Source: Epiperipatus broadwayi (Eukaryota; Onychophora; Udeonychophora; Euonychophora; Peripatidae). From it: a DNA stretch of 64,000 nucleotides. How positions within the stretch are numbered: position 1 is the first letter of the stretch; each line of letters starts with the position of its first letter. The notes below the pieces were generated by a model that did no database searches, was not told where the DNA came from, and worked only from the letters and a program-made list of their open reading frames with translations. The stretch is taken from NCBI GenBank assembly GCA_028023455.1, contig JAQFVV010000072.1:1758501-1822500 (forward strand), in the 5' to 3' direction. The position numbers were made by a program, and so were the translations under genes. Below, in pieces: positions 1 through 14,799 of the stretch.

Positions 1-2259
1 ACTAGTGCCGTTATGAAATCCTTTGATTCTGCCATATATTTGACAATTATTAACTACACGATTCAATATTTGTGCTTTGTCCACATTTACGTAAGTCAGT
101 AGCCGTTCAATTTTATGACTCAGAAGAGTGCAATAACAGTGGATAATACTAAAACTGTCGATGAGAGCCCAGTAATATCTAGAAAAAAAAAAAAAAAAAC
201 CAATTAAGCATGGCTTATTTTTAGAATCAAGAAAAAAAAAGAAATGTTTGTACTTTCATAAGGGGGTGATTTTCTTCCATAATCCTTTGGTCGTTTAAAA
301 AGTTTTTGAATGAATATTCAGAAAAGGAAAAGGGATCTTGACTTGAGATAAACCTCAGGTAATGAAGCTATATTTTGAATTAATTTATATCTAATCTCTT
401 TAACTTCTTATATATTTTTCGTGAAGCAACTTTTCTGATATATTGAAGATGAAATATATATTAAAAAAAAAAACAGGATGTAAAGATGCAGATTAGTGTG
501 CCAGAAATATTCCTCACAGTAATATTTAATTGATTATTAGAAGTTTAATATGGGTTCTGTTCTTTCAGTAAGATAGTATTCACGCGCAAAATATGCAATC
601 CTTTTCAACAACAAAAAAAGAGAATATTTTATAAACTTATGATGTAGCTCTAAATATCAAGATGGCAGAACAAGCCATCACAATTACTGATTAAAGGGTA
701 ATTTCTTTGCTTAATTACTTTCTCTTCATAATATATGCTATTTTATTCTGGAATAAACACTACGGATATTTTCTCCTGTGAATAATGCAAAGTAACATCA
801 TATCTTTAATCAACGATTCGTTCCGAATAAAACTACTTTCATTGAGAAGTGCATTCCTGCATCATCATATCGATGAAAGCAAATTCCAAATAATCACTTT
901 TTTTTGGAGACTACACTAAAAATAATTGACAAATAATCCACCAGAATTACTTTATCTGATACAATATCACTTGTATTTTTGGAACATTGTATAGACATAA
1001 AGTGTTACAATAAATGGACAGAAATTATACGATCCCTATTAAAAAACTATTAAAAGGTATTTCAATATACTTTTTCAATATTCTAATTTCAATTCTGCAA
1101 TCATTAAATGCTGCTTGATAAGAATTTAAACAAATACCATTTCTTTTTGGAACTCTAGACAAATATAGATTAGTGGTAGACTGGTGAACTCTATTCTACT
1201 TATAGATCACAGCTCAATGTAATAACTTCCGGATATTCAAATGTCATATGATTTCTTGAATAACAAAGCATTTTTTTTTGCTCATGATGGGTAAATAACG
1301 AATTAAAAATTATTAAATCTTTAAAAAGAATCAATTTGGTTAAATATTTTGGTATCCGGAAAGTAATGGTGAACATGATGCCCTCTATTCTATGTATAAT
1401 ATCTTTTATATTATTCAGAACAATAGTATTGCAATTCAGCTAAATTTAGAAATAAATCATCATCATTCTACATTTCCCAAAATGTTCAAGAAAATATATT
1501 ACCTATGTATGCTACAATAATATCTAGTAATGGATAGAGATAGCATAACATTGAAAAGTGTATTTTCCAAAAATTAGCCTCATACATCATAATGAATTGC
1601 TTCAACAATACACCTTCTAAAGGCATTACCATATGCTATCCTAATAAGGCAGCTTGCATAATTTCTTTCAGCAAGCTTCTGAAAACCACTGCATCATGAA
1701 AGAAAAAACTTCTCTGTAAGTAACTTTGTCTATGTTGTGACATGCTTACAATTTTATGACAGTTAGAATGGGACAATTTCGAAAATAATCCTCAAAGTTA
1801 AAGTCCTATTCCTTTTTATTAACTGCCTATGTTGCTAAATTTTCAGAAAGAGTTTGGTTCATTAATGTTAAATTAGCAGAGTCTGGGGTTTAAGATCCAT
1901 GGATTATGGCCCACCATTGACACTTCCAGGGCTTGAACTTTTATGAACTCCACAGCAATAAATCACTCGATTACTTCTTTGGGTGATTTGGGGCAGTGAC
2001 AGAATGGCAGATTCTGAAGCTCAAGATCCTCAAATTTCTCAGGAACTATGGAATAATAGATCAATCATTATTATCATTATTATGTTGATGGTATATAAAA
2101 AGCCTGGCATAATATGACAATACCTTCGATATTAATGTTAATTACATACAAAAAGATCAAGATTATGCAGTAGACACTATACTTATTTATTATGAATCAT
2201 AAGAATGGTTCTTGTTGAAATTATAATCACTAAATAAGTTTCCAGTGTTACTTTTATGT
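1..2259. other. AT-rich non-coding DNA
   Basis: I see no gene here; every frame is closed at short intervals. The block at about 1885-2000 (a 'gatccatggatta' stretch, then 'ttttatgaactcc' and 'gcaataaatcactc') has a diverged relative at about 48630-48890, so it is probably an old dispersed repeat of unknown type. Confidence 0.6.
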
Positions 2260-2372
2260 ATTTTTTTTCTTATGTCATAGCATCCGCCGGGAGGCGAATC
2301 TACAACAACTGCTGCAAACAACTGCTTGCTTGCAAGATGGCTGCACTGACCTCTTGACTAACAACGCTTGAC
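2260..2372 (-). repeat. tRNA-derived SINE copy
   Basis: Read on the minus strand this starts GTCAAGCGTTGTTAG, has a degenerate internal box A (about AGAGGTCAGTGCAG) and a box-B-like GATTCGCC, and ends GCTATGACATAAG followed by an A-rich tail. The same start and end appear in the copies at 22635, 31703 and 60311. It resembles the 22635 copy most closely. Its body does not fold as a normal tRNA by eye, so it is a SINE and not a functional gene. Target duplications are unclear. Confidence 0.7.
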
Positions 2373-5300
2373 TATTTTTATAGAAAAAAATATAGGTGCA
2401 GCAAGATCATATAAAAAATTCCTAGTTTCATTTAAAAGAGAGAAATTCGTTTAGTCCTCCGATACATACTTGAAATACATGAATAAAGACAACTGAAAAA
2501 TGCTTGTGGACATAAAAAAACAGTTGAGAATGGATTAATCATTCCATGCACTTGATTAAAAAGCAGATATTGTAATATTTTTAACCGGAAAAGTTTACAT
2601 TGGGCTAAGAATAATATGATAATCTCTAGCCTAATAAGTAATCTAGTAATAATTGTTAATGTATTTATCTGAAGTGAATGATGTCATAGGCGTGAGTGTA
2701 GAAAGTTAGATATTTGTAAATCAAATTGTAATAACATCTCCTCATTTGGCTAAAATTTTATTAAAAAAATTATTTCTTTATATTTCTGACTAAGTACTTC
2801 CAAAATGCTCCTTCTTACAAACTTTACTGAGATCATTTGACTCAGGAAATTTGATCATAAAAGCTGATTTTAATTTTTTTTCAAGGTGCTCATTTTATCA
2901 TTTAACATACAGACTACTCAATTTAAAACTAGATGATGCCGAAATAGAAAAGAAGAAATATAACATGATAAAAACTTACTCAATAATTAACTTGAATATG
3001 CGTAATGTGAATGTTCTTTAATGGAAATTGAATGATATAGTATCCATTTCCACATGATGTAACTGGTTAAATACAATGTAAACATCCAGCATATAATTCT
3101 ATACTTTTCCAAATGATCTCAGAGGCAAATAATAACTACTTGTTTCCTGAGAATGTTCTTCAAATACAAAATGAATGGCATTTTATATTCTCTAACATGA
3201 TGAGACGACCTGGTAAAGATTATGCCCACGAACCTGATTAGAAGATATATTCTCATTAACCACATATCTTTCAGAATTCATTATCAGTGACAAGAACTCC
3301 GAGATCAGTACCAAAAAATATTTAATGCTCTTTCCTTGAATTTTCACTATCCTCAAATCAATGGTCTTTACGTGAAGACTGAGTGAATTGGAATTTAGCT
3401 TCATACTCCTCTTTTGTACATATTTCACAAGATATTTTGTGTCTTGCAGAGAATCAAAAGATAGAAGTTATGGCTTCCAAACATCAATCATTTGATAAAT
3501 GTATCTTCTTTAATTAAGTTTTTCTGCAAATCACTTTTTTATATAATTCTTTTACTGGAATTTGATTGCATCCAGAAATGATTTTACAAAATATCTGATG
3601 AAAGTCTAATTAATCTTGAAATGTTCTGATTATGATTGGTGAACGTCATTTTTTTGATGACAATTACTAAATAACGTATGCAAATTAACGATTTTTTGAA
3701 AATGAGAATTTTAAATTTCATGTAAAAAGGTTTATGCTAAACTTCAGTAAAATATTTTTTAAAAATTAAACACAAATTATAATGATGATAATTAACAATA
3801 ATCAATTAATAACAAGAAGACAAAATCAAAAGAACTTCTTATGTAATGATAACATTAAAAACTTAAAAAAAAAGTAAAAAGATAAAATTATTCACAAATC
3901 CAAATTCAGGCAGAAATATATACTTTTACTTAACATGTAGCAAATATGGACCCATGCAAATCATCATGCATGAGCCATGCTTAAAAAAATCAACATCCAT
4001 GCGTCATCAATTATTCATCCAACACATTATTTACAATTTATCATAGAAGGAAAGGGGATAATAGTCAAAAATAAAATAAAATGACTGGTTCCAAAGTAAT
4101 TTACACAGTCTCAAAACCAACCCAAGATTTAAAAGTACAATTGAGAGAGAGAGAGAAATATATATATATATTTAACATTTGATATATTATCACAAAATTT
4201 TAAATATAATGATTTTGGATTTACCATTATAAGTTAGTTATCTACCAAAATGCAAGATCATATATCACTAATCATCTTCTTCAAGCTTTTCTATATTCTG
4301 AGCCTTTCTTTAAACTCTCATAGCCACTCCTCTGTCTCTTAAAAATCATTTATCAATATTTTCATCAACCGCTTTTTCTTTAATCATTAAATGTTTATAG
4401 TGCCAAGTGAATATCCAATCAAATTTCTAGTTTCTTCATAATGACACTTTTCAACAAACCCCCCCCCCCATCTTTTCTTTTTCATTTTTGAAGAGCGAAG
4501 GGTTGCTTAATGTTATGCATGTGGGTGCAAGCATTCTCACACACAGAGTGATTTCTCTAACTTTTTACATATAGAAAAAATTGTTTTCATATATCAAAAA
4601 CCAATTTATGTGGTCCAAACAAAATAATGGAAAAAATAGTTTATTAATGATAAAAGTTATTTTATATCTAAGTCATGTACACCTAATTCTGTTTTCACAT
4701 GAACTTTTTTTAAAGGATTTAGATTTAACATGATTTTTAAAAAAAATCTATTTTTACACGAGCTGTTTTGAAATATCATAATCAATCAAAAAACAATTTA
4801 TGTGTGTTATTATTATTATCTCATTTGATAAAAAAAATGTTTTTATCTCTTTATTTCCCATTATTTTTTTAAAAATTCATTTTCTTGGCAAATTTCTGCA
4901 AATGGGAAATTTGCTTGTCTGCATTGTAATGTTTTTGACATTTTGTTTTGAAAGGGAGAATAATTGTTGGTGTTGATGTTTTGTTTGCATTTTGATGTTA
5001 GTTTAAAAAAAATTATACCTTATTGGTGTTAAAAAAATTTAATAAAAAGATGGCAAGATATACATTGCGTGCATAGTTGAGAATTCTATGTTTTGTTAAT
5101 TAAATCTGAAATATTTTTTGGTAGCCCTCATACAATGTCAATTTACAAAATCGAAGAGGAAAGAGATTTCTTTGGATACTAATATTAAAATTTTAGATCA
5201 TCTTGCAACTGGAGAAAGAGCAGTATCTATAGGAAAGCATTTGGATTTACATGATATTCGGCTCAATTTTTATGTTCATTAATTTTTTTATGCTTTTTCT

Positions 5301-8300
5301 TTCAAATGAAATGTAATGTTTCTATACTTTTTTTTTAGGTGCAATGTTTATGAAATCAAATTTGATAGCATGCAAAAGAGATAAAATTCTATGAAGATTT
5401 TCATATGGTTTATTTCATTATTTTCATTGATTTCTTAAGTCTGATACCAATCTTCTAATTTCCATATATAAAATGTATTTTTTTAGACATTTTCTTTTTA
5501 CACGTAATTTTCAGAAACTATTCTAGCATGTAAAAACAGAATTAGGTGTATTCATTTACTATAGCATCATGACTTCCGATTCTTTTTTTTTTTAAGGATA
5601 TTTTTAACAACTCATATCACGTAAGTCAATAAGATTTTAAAAAATTACAATTGTAATATTTGAAAAAAAATATAACTTCTTGTAAATCCTAATTACCAAA
5701 CTAACAATGTTATTGTTCTCTATATAGTTGTATTTGTCTTCTAGTCCTCCGCATTTTTAAATTTAGCATTGAACTTATTTTAATCCAAATTTGGCATTTA
5801 TAAGTACATTAGGACTTGCTTTGATAACAATTTTGAAGGTGTGAAATGATGTTCTTGCCTATTCATCAATAACACTACTGCATATAATGTACGTAACCAA
5901 TCATATCAGTTCACAGCGCTATTTATATGCTCGCTACAATCTCCTAAGCTAGTGAACCCGTAAAAAAAAAAAAGTCAGATTTCTTGGTACTTAGTATTAG
6001 TCCAGCAGTGAGATTTCACATACGTACTAGTTCGGCAATATTTATTTTGAAAAGTAACCACCTATAACTTTATTTATTGGAAATGAAACAAACACACATT
6101 TACAAAATGTTGTTTCTTAGTATCATTGCGGTGGACTGAATTTTCTTACCTCGAAACACGTTATTGCGAATGTCTATTTTCTTTCAAAAATCCTAAATGA
6201 AATTCTAGCATTGCTCGTCCAAACTGTGGATATAAAATGTGATATCATGGCCGTAAAATTAGCAGCATAAACAACATTAATTCATTTCCTTTTGTGCCGG
6301 CAACTTTTATCACCGCCGGACTCCACGTATATACATACCACGGGAAGAACTGCCATTTCCTCGGGTGAGAAATACATATATAATGAACGGAGTTAATCTA
6401 CCATTTTTTTCACTGGTTCAATAATTCACGAGACTGCGCTGTGAGTTCATTTGGTCGCTTACAAGTTGGTTTCTAAAGTAGCACATAGTGTATATATTTA
6501 AACAGCGCTCAGAAATATTATATAATAAAATTCATAAAATGATATTTTAGCAGAACAATTACTTAATTTTAAAAAATTTGGGTTTAATGTAGTAGAAACA
6601 TCAATAAATTTAAAGTTCTCTCCTCATAAAATTAATAGCATTCTCTTTTAGTTTCTTATATAATCACTCCCCTCCTTTCTCGTTTTCAAATCATTATAGC
6701 AGAAACGATTTTTTCACCAATATCATTAAAAAAAAGATCAACATTTTATTCTTATTCTCATACGACTCTCTTCTATTGTTAACTCTCTCTCTCTTTTTTT
6801 TTTAATTTTAAGAAATCTGTTAAAAATTAATCACTCATCAAACTTTCTTTTCTTTAATAGCTAATTGAGGAAATGCATTAAGACTTTTTGACCTCACATT
6901 TCCTTAGTAAGCATCAAATCTATCAAATCTTAAATATATTGTTTTATTACGGATTACTTTGGAACCAAAATTATATATTTTCAAATTAATTAATTTGATT
7001 TTTTTTTTAATTAAAAGAAATAAAATACAAATATTAAAATAAATAAAAACTGAAAATGAAATTATTTTTTTGACTGGATGCCATGCAGAATCAAAGGTAC
7101 TTTGTACCAAGATATGTTGGAGAAAATGTAACCTTTTAGAGCCCATGTGACCAGCTGTTTTCTTTTAGCCTTGTGTATGGTTACAATGGACTCTAAAGGG
7201 TTAAGAAAGACCAGATGTAAGCAATACAAACAGTAGTTAATATTAGTAAAACTTTCAAAAAAGAATTTATTTAGTATATTTCATATTACATCAGAAAATA
7301 AAATGGAAAAAATAATTATACAGTCAGATATATATTCTAATAATTTTAAGAAATCTGGAAAAAAGTGATGGCTATAACACATGAAAGATTAAGAATATAC
7401 AATATTAGTGAAATAATGAACTCCTAATGTGCATAGCATAAGAAAAATTTACTAACCTGACTTTTTAGAGCTATATTAATACATTTGCAACAACAACCTC
7501 TTATAACCATGTTATTTTACCAATCACATAAGAAATGGTACATTTTGATCTAACTATATGGACAGTAAATCAATCACTGATTCCCAAAAGGATGAAATGT
7601 GTATATTAGCAATGATCTGATCAAACCAGGTCAGAAATTCATTATGGTATAGAGATTCTTGCTTCATTCTCAGCACTATATATTTAATAATCATTATTGT
7701 TAAAACTGTGAGCTGGTTTGAGTTGAGAGCTCAAGGCATTGCTACTGTGACATTTTGCTTCAGTAATAATGATTGATTTATTATCCATATGACAATGTCG
7801 AAGTTGGATAAAAGTTTATTAAAATGACTATGAAGTCTGATTTGCAAAATACCTGTATGGTATGCGGATTTGTAATTTATTAATTCATAAATATAATTTG
7901 TTTAAAATATTTATGACATAATTAATATAAGTATGATCTCAATGATATAAAAATTCAAGTATACGTTTTGTGGGTTCATTTGCAATACCTAATGGTGTCA
8001 AACTGAAAACAAAGTGAACCTTGGAAATTTTTTCAAATAGCTGACAAAGATAACCCAACTAATCTTCCAATTATTGGTTAGCAAATGGATCTCTAGCCAT
8101 GATTAGATAGAGTGTAAAGTAAAAAAATCATAAATATCACCATCCAGTTTCACATATTTACTAACTTATTATTTAAGACTACTTATTATCACGAATACAA
8201 CATTTCACTTCTTAAAAATGTGAATGACTGATTTTATCCATATAACAACATGAAAGTTTCGTACAAATATATATATGAATGGCAGTAATAATTATATTAA

Positions 8301-10332
8301 AAATAATTATTTAGTTAAAATTTGTACAATCTTTTGACCAGTTTAAATAAAATGTATTCAATATAAAATAATAAGTAAAACTAATTTGTGCAAGTGTTTA
8401 TATATATATAGTAATTTGCTATCTAGATATACACTGAACCAATGATGAAGATATGTGTAAAAGATTGTGATCTGGGCCAATTGATGAGTGCTGATTCAGC
8501 ACAAAATGCACATCTTGGAGATCATTTATCCAATTTTGAATGTCTTTGGTCATATATTGCAGCAATATGAGATAATATTGTAATTAATATATATAATAAA
8601 GGGGGGTGTTAAAAATTAAGTTTGGAGTTTTCTCTAGAAATAACGTGTATAGTTGAATTGTAACATGCTATATGAATTGTGTGAAAAATCTTATGTTTCT
8701 AATGTAACTATGGTCTGAGAGTTGGTCTGACTTCTGGGCTGACTGATGGTTGTGATGGGATTGCAAACATGATATAACTCACTGGAGCTTCAGTATACTT
8801 TATAAATATAGATAATTCTCTCATAAAAAAGACTGTTGTTATAAATGATTGATCTGCCCTCTAGCGACAATGGTTGGTAACTTATAGTATAAGAATGAGG
8901 CCACCTTTTATAGTAATTGTATTCTCCATCATTTCTTATGTATTCACCACTATAATTATTTATACATGAATATACTGTTTTGACAAAAAGTGCTATATGA
9001 TGTTTCTTTTTTGGTTAGTAAAATCTAAAACTGATTATCTAGTATAAATAAAATGATTGATTATAGCAAAAATTGAATTTTGAGGATAAAAGATAGCTGA
9101 ATTCATTTGATAAGATTGCAATAAAAGGGATGCTTCAAGCATAGAAGATAGAATAAGACAATCTACAATATATATCTTTCATTGGGTTCCAGAGCCCAAT
9201 TATCAATAAATGGAAAATAAAATCCATTTATTTATTTATAATATCTTATAAGCTTCATTTGATCTAAGTAAACCTAAGAAGTTTCTTTTAAGTAGACAGC
9301 CAATACCAACCTAGGTCATTATTCAATGGTGGTTGATAAATGGGTATCTAATTATTTGTAGCTAAAAGATACAGATGAAAATTTGTTCAAACTTCTGCTT
9401 CCTTAATCTCTGTTGAGGGTGGGTGGTGGTTTTGAATAGCTGGGAACTACTTAAAAGACTTTTATTTTCATTTTATATAGACTTGTAATGAATCATGTAA
9501 TTTTGGTTGATAACTGGCCATCACTGATAACAATTTCAATATTTTTATTTTCTTAACTGTTTAATCTTTGTAAAAAAAAATCTTCAGAGTTAACAAATCT
9601 GCATTCTGAGTGACCTTTTATACCTCTATTTCACTCTTTTTTAAATATCAAAATTCACTTATTTTTATATGCAACTATTAGTAATAACTTAATTGGCAAC
9701 TTCTGAATATACATATGAAATTAAATAATATCAGTGAACATTGGATGTAATCAGAAGATTAATAAATGCCACATAGACTCCATTTGATGGATGATGGTAA
9801 TATTTTATTGTTTATGACTTGTCTAAAGTGTAATTTGCATTAGACAATTGAAATTGAACAAGTAATTAATAAATCACATTGCATGATTTTTACAGTTTGA
9901 AATTTGATAAATTTTTTCTTCAAAATCATAAATTGGTCACTTTTCAAAAAATTATATACCATCCACATAAGTTTAATTTAACTATATATGAACTGTTGTA
10001 CTTTTTTTTTTTTTTTAAATAAGAGCTTTATGTTTTTTTTTAAAACCACTTATACCTACACCCTTTACTTAATGCTCAAATTTTACGATGAAGATTTATA
10101 TTATACCAGTTTTTGAACCTGTATTCAAAACTTTTTTTTCTGTCCTATAATCAATTTCTACTTCTGATCAGTGTAATTTTACCTGTTTGGAAATAACTTG
10201 AATATTCATAACCCACTCTTAACCATAATCTGATTCAATACCCCTCCAGACACAAATCTAGATCTTCTGAAAGTGGTAAATCAGAAACTGTGGGAGCAAT
10301 ATCTTTTTGGAAAATATTTTGCATAAACCATA
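2373..10332. other. AT-rich non-coding DNA with simple repeats
   Basis: No coding region is supported; the short open frames are AT-rich and unlike any family I know. Visible items are a GA/TA microsatellite at 4143-4171, a C run near 4460, TA runs near 8400 and a CT run near 6783. The stretch 8440-8520 ('gatctgggccaattgatgag', then 'gctgattcagcac') is related to the inside of the MITE at 49591-49910. A phrase 'ccaattattggttag' at about 8067 recurs near 59365 with more diverged flanks, suggesting another old repeat family. Confidence 0.5.
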
Positions 10333-11729
10333 TTACTTCAAATATAAGACACATTCCCCCTCTAAATTTTGACACCTAACAGAGGGGTGCATCTTAAATT
10401 TGAAGTGAAAATTTTCAACATCTTATTTCTGTGGATCTTTGCTTTCCAGGGTACATAATATTACAATAGTTTCTTGTGTAGAATAGCATGTTAAATATTT
10501 TTTAATAAATATTTTTGGATTAATTTCATAAACAGCTTTAACCCTATCTCAAACCACTACTTTTAACATTATTTTGCCAATTTTACTAGTATTTTATTGA
10601 AAAAAGTTAAAGATAAGATGGCCGCTTTCTATCTTTATAAAATCTCTATCTTGTGTTCATGTAAGAGTCCCTTTACTTAACACAGCATCGTTGAGCTCAT
10701 ATAAATTATTATAATGCATATATCAAAAGGTGAAATCTTTCTATTTAATTACATACATCCTATGTATTTGACAGATATATCTGACCATCAAATAACCTTT
10801 AGAATATTTTTACTATTAACAAATCAATATAGCAATGAGATAAGAGCCTGCTTTCGAAGGATGTTGATTGGTTGATCTCTCCACAAGAGAGCACCTGTCA
10901 AAATTTTGACAATTCCAACATTTTCATTTTGATTTTTAAAATGAAAATGAATGTTTTAGAATCTTTTAATGTTACTTTGCCAATTATGAAAATTCCAATA
11001 TTTTTGTTTTGAATTTTAAAGTGAAAACTAATATTTTAGAATCTTTTAACAATATTTTGCTGATTTTACTGTTATTTTATCAAGAAAAGTTTACCAAATA
11101 ACCTTTAGAATAATTTTACAACTAACAAATCAATTTAGCAAAGAGATAAGAGTTTGCCTTCCAAAGTGCTGATTGATTGATTGTTGTTCTCTCCACAAGA
11201 GAACACCTATCAAAATTTTGACAGTTACGATGTCATTTCAATTTTTACAGTGAAAACGAGTGTTTTAGAATCTTTTAACATTATTTTGCCAATGATGACA
11301 ATTCCAATGATTTTGTTTTGAATTTCAAAGTGAAAGACTAATGTTTTAGAATCTTATTTTACACATTTTAAATTTTTTTCCGAAATATTTGTAACAATAT
11401 AAATTATTTTAAAAGAATGATTCAGATTTTATTTAAAAATGTACTTTACATAAAAGCAATTTATAAAGAAATTATGAAGTTCTGCTGCAATTTAAATGAG
11501 CTGAAGATTTTGAACCTAATGGAAAAATCAAGATGAGAATTCAAGCTTTGAAAGTGAAGATGTAGAAAGTTAAAGTACAATATAGCTGAAGATTTGCAAT
11601 AAATTAGATGAGTTTATTGCATTTATATTAGTTTCCTATTTAAATTCAGGGGGATAATTTTTTCCCAAATTTTTCGGGCTTAAATCCTAATGCATCTTAA
11701 ATTTGGGGGGTGCCTTATATTCAAAGTAA
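10333..11729. mobile_element. TA-flanked TIR element, non-autonomous
   Basis: The ends are inverted repeats: left TTACTTCAAATATAAGACAC and right, read inward, TTACTTTGAATATAAGGCAC (17 of 20 identical). Each is flanked by TA. Each end also contains its own subterminal inverted repeat: 'gtgcatcttaaatttgaag' follows the left end and 'tgcatcttaaatttgg' precedes the right one, so each end could fold as a hairpin. The interior has direct repeats about 306 bp apart ('aataacctttagaat' at 10791 and 11097), and a 'ttttagaatctttta' phrase occurs several times. No transposase frame is present. TA duplication suits the Tc1/mariner/pogo group, but assignment is an inference. Confidence 0.7.
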
Positions 11730-13914
11730 TACAATATTTTTACTTTTTATTTTGTTCACTACTTTATCAATGCAAATACATTTCATTTAAATAGGTTATT
11801 TTTATATATAATAAATAATGCCATATTTAGTTGCTCAAAAGAGCATGTGATGTGAGGATCCAAAGGCAGGTTCCTTTTAATTGACCATATATAGATAGAC
11901 ATTGTTTTAACACTATTTAAGTGATAATTAATCCACACATCTTTTGTTCAATGAATTCACCTCTTACCACTGAACTGTATAGCTCACAAAGTGTAATGGA
12001 ATCAAGTACTTAGAAATCATTGGAAAAAAATGAATAAATGATTTTTAAAAGTATTTATTTTAAATTTATTACAGGAAGAAACATTAAAATAGGATAGAAC
12101 TTTATAACACGGAATCTCATTAACGTTTATGATGTGTTATAAAATGTAGATTGAAACAACAAGCAAAGGCAAATTTTACTATTGTCATAATTAGTTAATA
12201 AAAATCAAATGTTTCACTGATTTGATATGAATGCTCCATTGCCTGGAAGGTTAAAATTGCTTTTAGGATGAAAACATATATTTATATTATCTCTGATACT
12301 TAATCTTGTTTTGCATTCCAATTCCAGAGCTAATAATGTATCCAATTACAAAATGATTTACGACATTTTTACTAAGATGATAGTACTGTAATACGCTCTC
12401 ACTTTCCTTTTCACAAACGAAAATGATCATTAAAAACATTTCTGCCTGAATAATGTGTGTGTGTTTTTGTCAGCTTATGTTCATTTAAAGCAGCACTGCT
12501 ATCCAGAATTTACTTGAATGAATTTAAAATCCTTAATTAGAATCAGCACAGCCCATTCTTGTAACTATTATAGCTAATGAATTCCAATTGAACTTTTTCC
12601 GATTAAAAACTGAGTCCTACACTATTGATTACCAATTAATTGGAGCATTAATCATGAAACTAACGGTTATAGATCCAATTTCTGTGTTAGCTGCTACTGA
12701 TCACGACAATAACATTTGAATAATACTGTTGAAAACATGTTTTATAGCCATCTGTATAGAAACGTATTTATAAAGTATAAATAAAAGCTTAAATTTTGGT
12801 AAAAAAAACATTTAATAATTCAATTAACAGACGAAAATAATCCAACTTTATAAAGTTAATGGTTAGAAACAGAAAATGTTTTAGTTATATTCAAACTATC
12901 CAACTTTATAAATAAAAGCAAGCAGTGTCAAACTGCCACATCATTAATGGTTGAAGTATTTTATTTTTATTTTTACCATGTCTTGAAAAACAGGAGTATA
13001 ATTGTGAAATCTATCACCACTTACAATAAGACAATTTCATGGTGTAGTGCACTTGTTCTGTCACGAATCAGATCACATCCGGATAACCCCCACCCCCACT
13101 GGCATGGATATAACCATCATCATATGCCAAAAAAGGTGCCATAGATGTATAAATTGTGGGCCCATAATTTATCTTTTTTTTTTTTTTAGATAATCGCCTC
13201 AATTATCCAGAAAATAGTGAAAATAAAAAATTTAAATTAATGATGAGAATTTACCTGTTTATATATCAATTAGTACAGTATCTCCCCCCCTCCCCCACTC
13301 CACCATAATTTGAATGATATGGCATTTAAACAAGTTATACAATAAGTAAAATTCATTAAAGAATTTATGCCCATACTTAGGCTAATGTTTAGAGAAGCCT
13401 GTTTTGCCAAAATTGGCAAGCAGAATTTCTTAAAACCGTGTCAGTTACTGTGCATTTTTATATTTCTACAATGAACAAACAGTATAACAATCCCCTTTTT
13501 CCTGCTAGATTTAAGGTTTATAAACAAATACTAATTGGCTGATATAATAAGCAAGTGCAAAAGATGCTGTAGGACCTTTTAATTGTTATTAAAGCATTTA
13601 CATGATTTGCCCATTGGTTTATTTACATTTTAAGCTGTGAAAATACAATGCTGTATTTTTGAAAAATTATTCTACTATGCGTATGTAAGCCAAGAATCAA
13701 ATATATAAAAAGTTAATTAATGTAAATATTAAGAAAGAAATAATTTCCACCTCTAAGTAATTTCTTATAATTTTTTTTTTAGGAATAAGTTCGTTTATGC
13801 TTTTCAAATTTAACCGTGCCGTGTATAAAGCTTATACAATTTTTTTTCATATAAGAGAATATGCTTTTATTGTGGAAAGTTTGATTATAGTTTTTATTTA
13901 AAAAATATTGTTAT
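11730..13914. other. AT-rich non-coding DNA
   Basis: No gene is supported. The open frame at 12947-13144 has no recognisable similarity and sits in ordinary low-complexity sequence. A C-rich run lies near 13284-13300. Confidence 0.5.
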
Positions 13915-14620
13915 ATTAACAGGTGTTGAACAAGGATGTATACTTGCTCCAACTTTCTTTTCAATTTTTATGACAGTGATCATCGGAATTGTTTAGAGGC
14001 AGCTTAATTGACCAGGGATCACTATAAGATACAGATTTGATGATGGAATTTTAAATTTGAATCGGTTAAAAACAAAAACAAGAATTTCATCTTCTAGGAT
14101 TCTAGATTTTCAGTATGTCGATGATTATGCTATTTTTGCGAGTTTGAAAGATGATTTATAGAATGTTCTTATGCAACATATAAAAATCTCAATTAATGTT
14201 GAAAAAAAAACCATGTTCTTTATCAGCAAGTGACAGAAAAAAAAAATTCTCAGCACCTTTCAGGCAAGATAGTTATCAACTTGAGAATGTAAAGCAGTTT
14301 AAATATCTCAGTAGTTTTATAAGTAAAAGAGTAAATTTAGATGTTGAGATCCAACACAGACTGCAATATGCTGCTACTGCTTATAACGAGTTAATAGATA
14401 GATTATTTCACCATAGAAAAATAATTACTGCAATTACATTAGCTGTATATAGAGCTGTTATTTTATTTAATTTATTGTATGGATGTGAAACTTGGATGCT
14501 TTATCAGTGCAATATAAAGACATTAGAAAAGTTTCATCTAGGAACATTCATAATATATATATGTGCTTTGCACACAGATAATGAAGCTTCTAACAATAAA
14601 TAAAATAAATAATATTATAC
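13915..14620 (+). pseudogene. LINE reverse transcriptase, decayed
   Basis: Fragment of a non-LTR retrotransposon ORF2. Motif B is visible as GVEQGCILAPTFFSIFM near 13923, followed by the catalytic motif C as QYVDDYAIFA near 14111. The thumb/C-terminal part appears at 14196-14560, with FKYLSSFISK, the coiled RLQYAATAYNELIDRLF and the family-typical VLFNLLYGCETWMLY then LEKFHL. Frames are interrupted by stops and shifts (a stop after VIIGIV, another after ASLKDDL), so it cannot be active. The C-terminal continuation of this LINE type (a 'GHV' block) appears only at about 15710, after a minus-strand Penelope-like fragment, so the LINE was split by a later insertion. Confidence 0.85.
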
Positions 14621-14799
14621 AATTATTAAAGCTGAGCGCTTTAGGGAGGATTCATACCCCATATTCCTATCATACTCCCATATTTATAGCTACTAGAATT
14701 TTGTTAAAAACTATACCAATGTTAATGCAAATTAATGTAAAGTGGCTACAAAGACCATTTTCGAGAAAAAGAAAAGCAGGCTTCTCTTCTATTGATTGA

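Noticed and set aside
5890-6470. Possible inverted repeat around 'gttcacagcgc' and 'gcgctgtgagttc'
   Set aside because: Only about 10-12 bases match without gaps; borders and duplications are absent.
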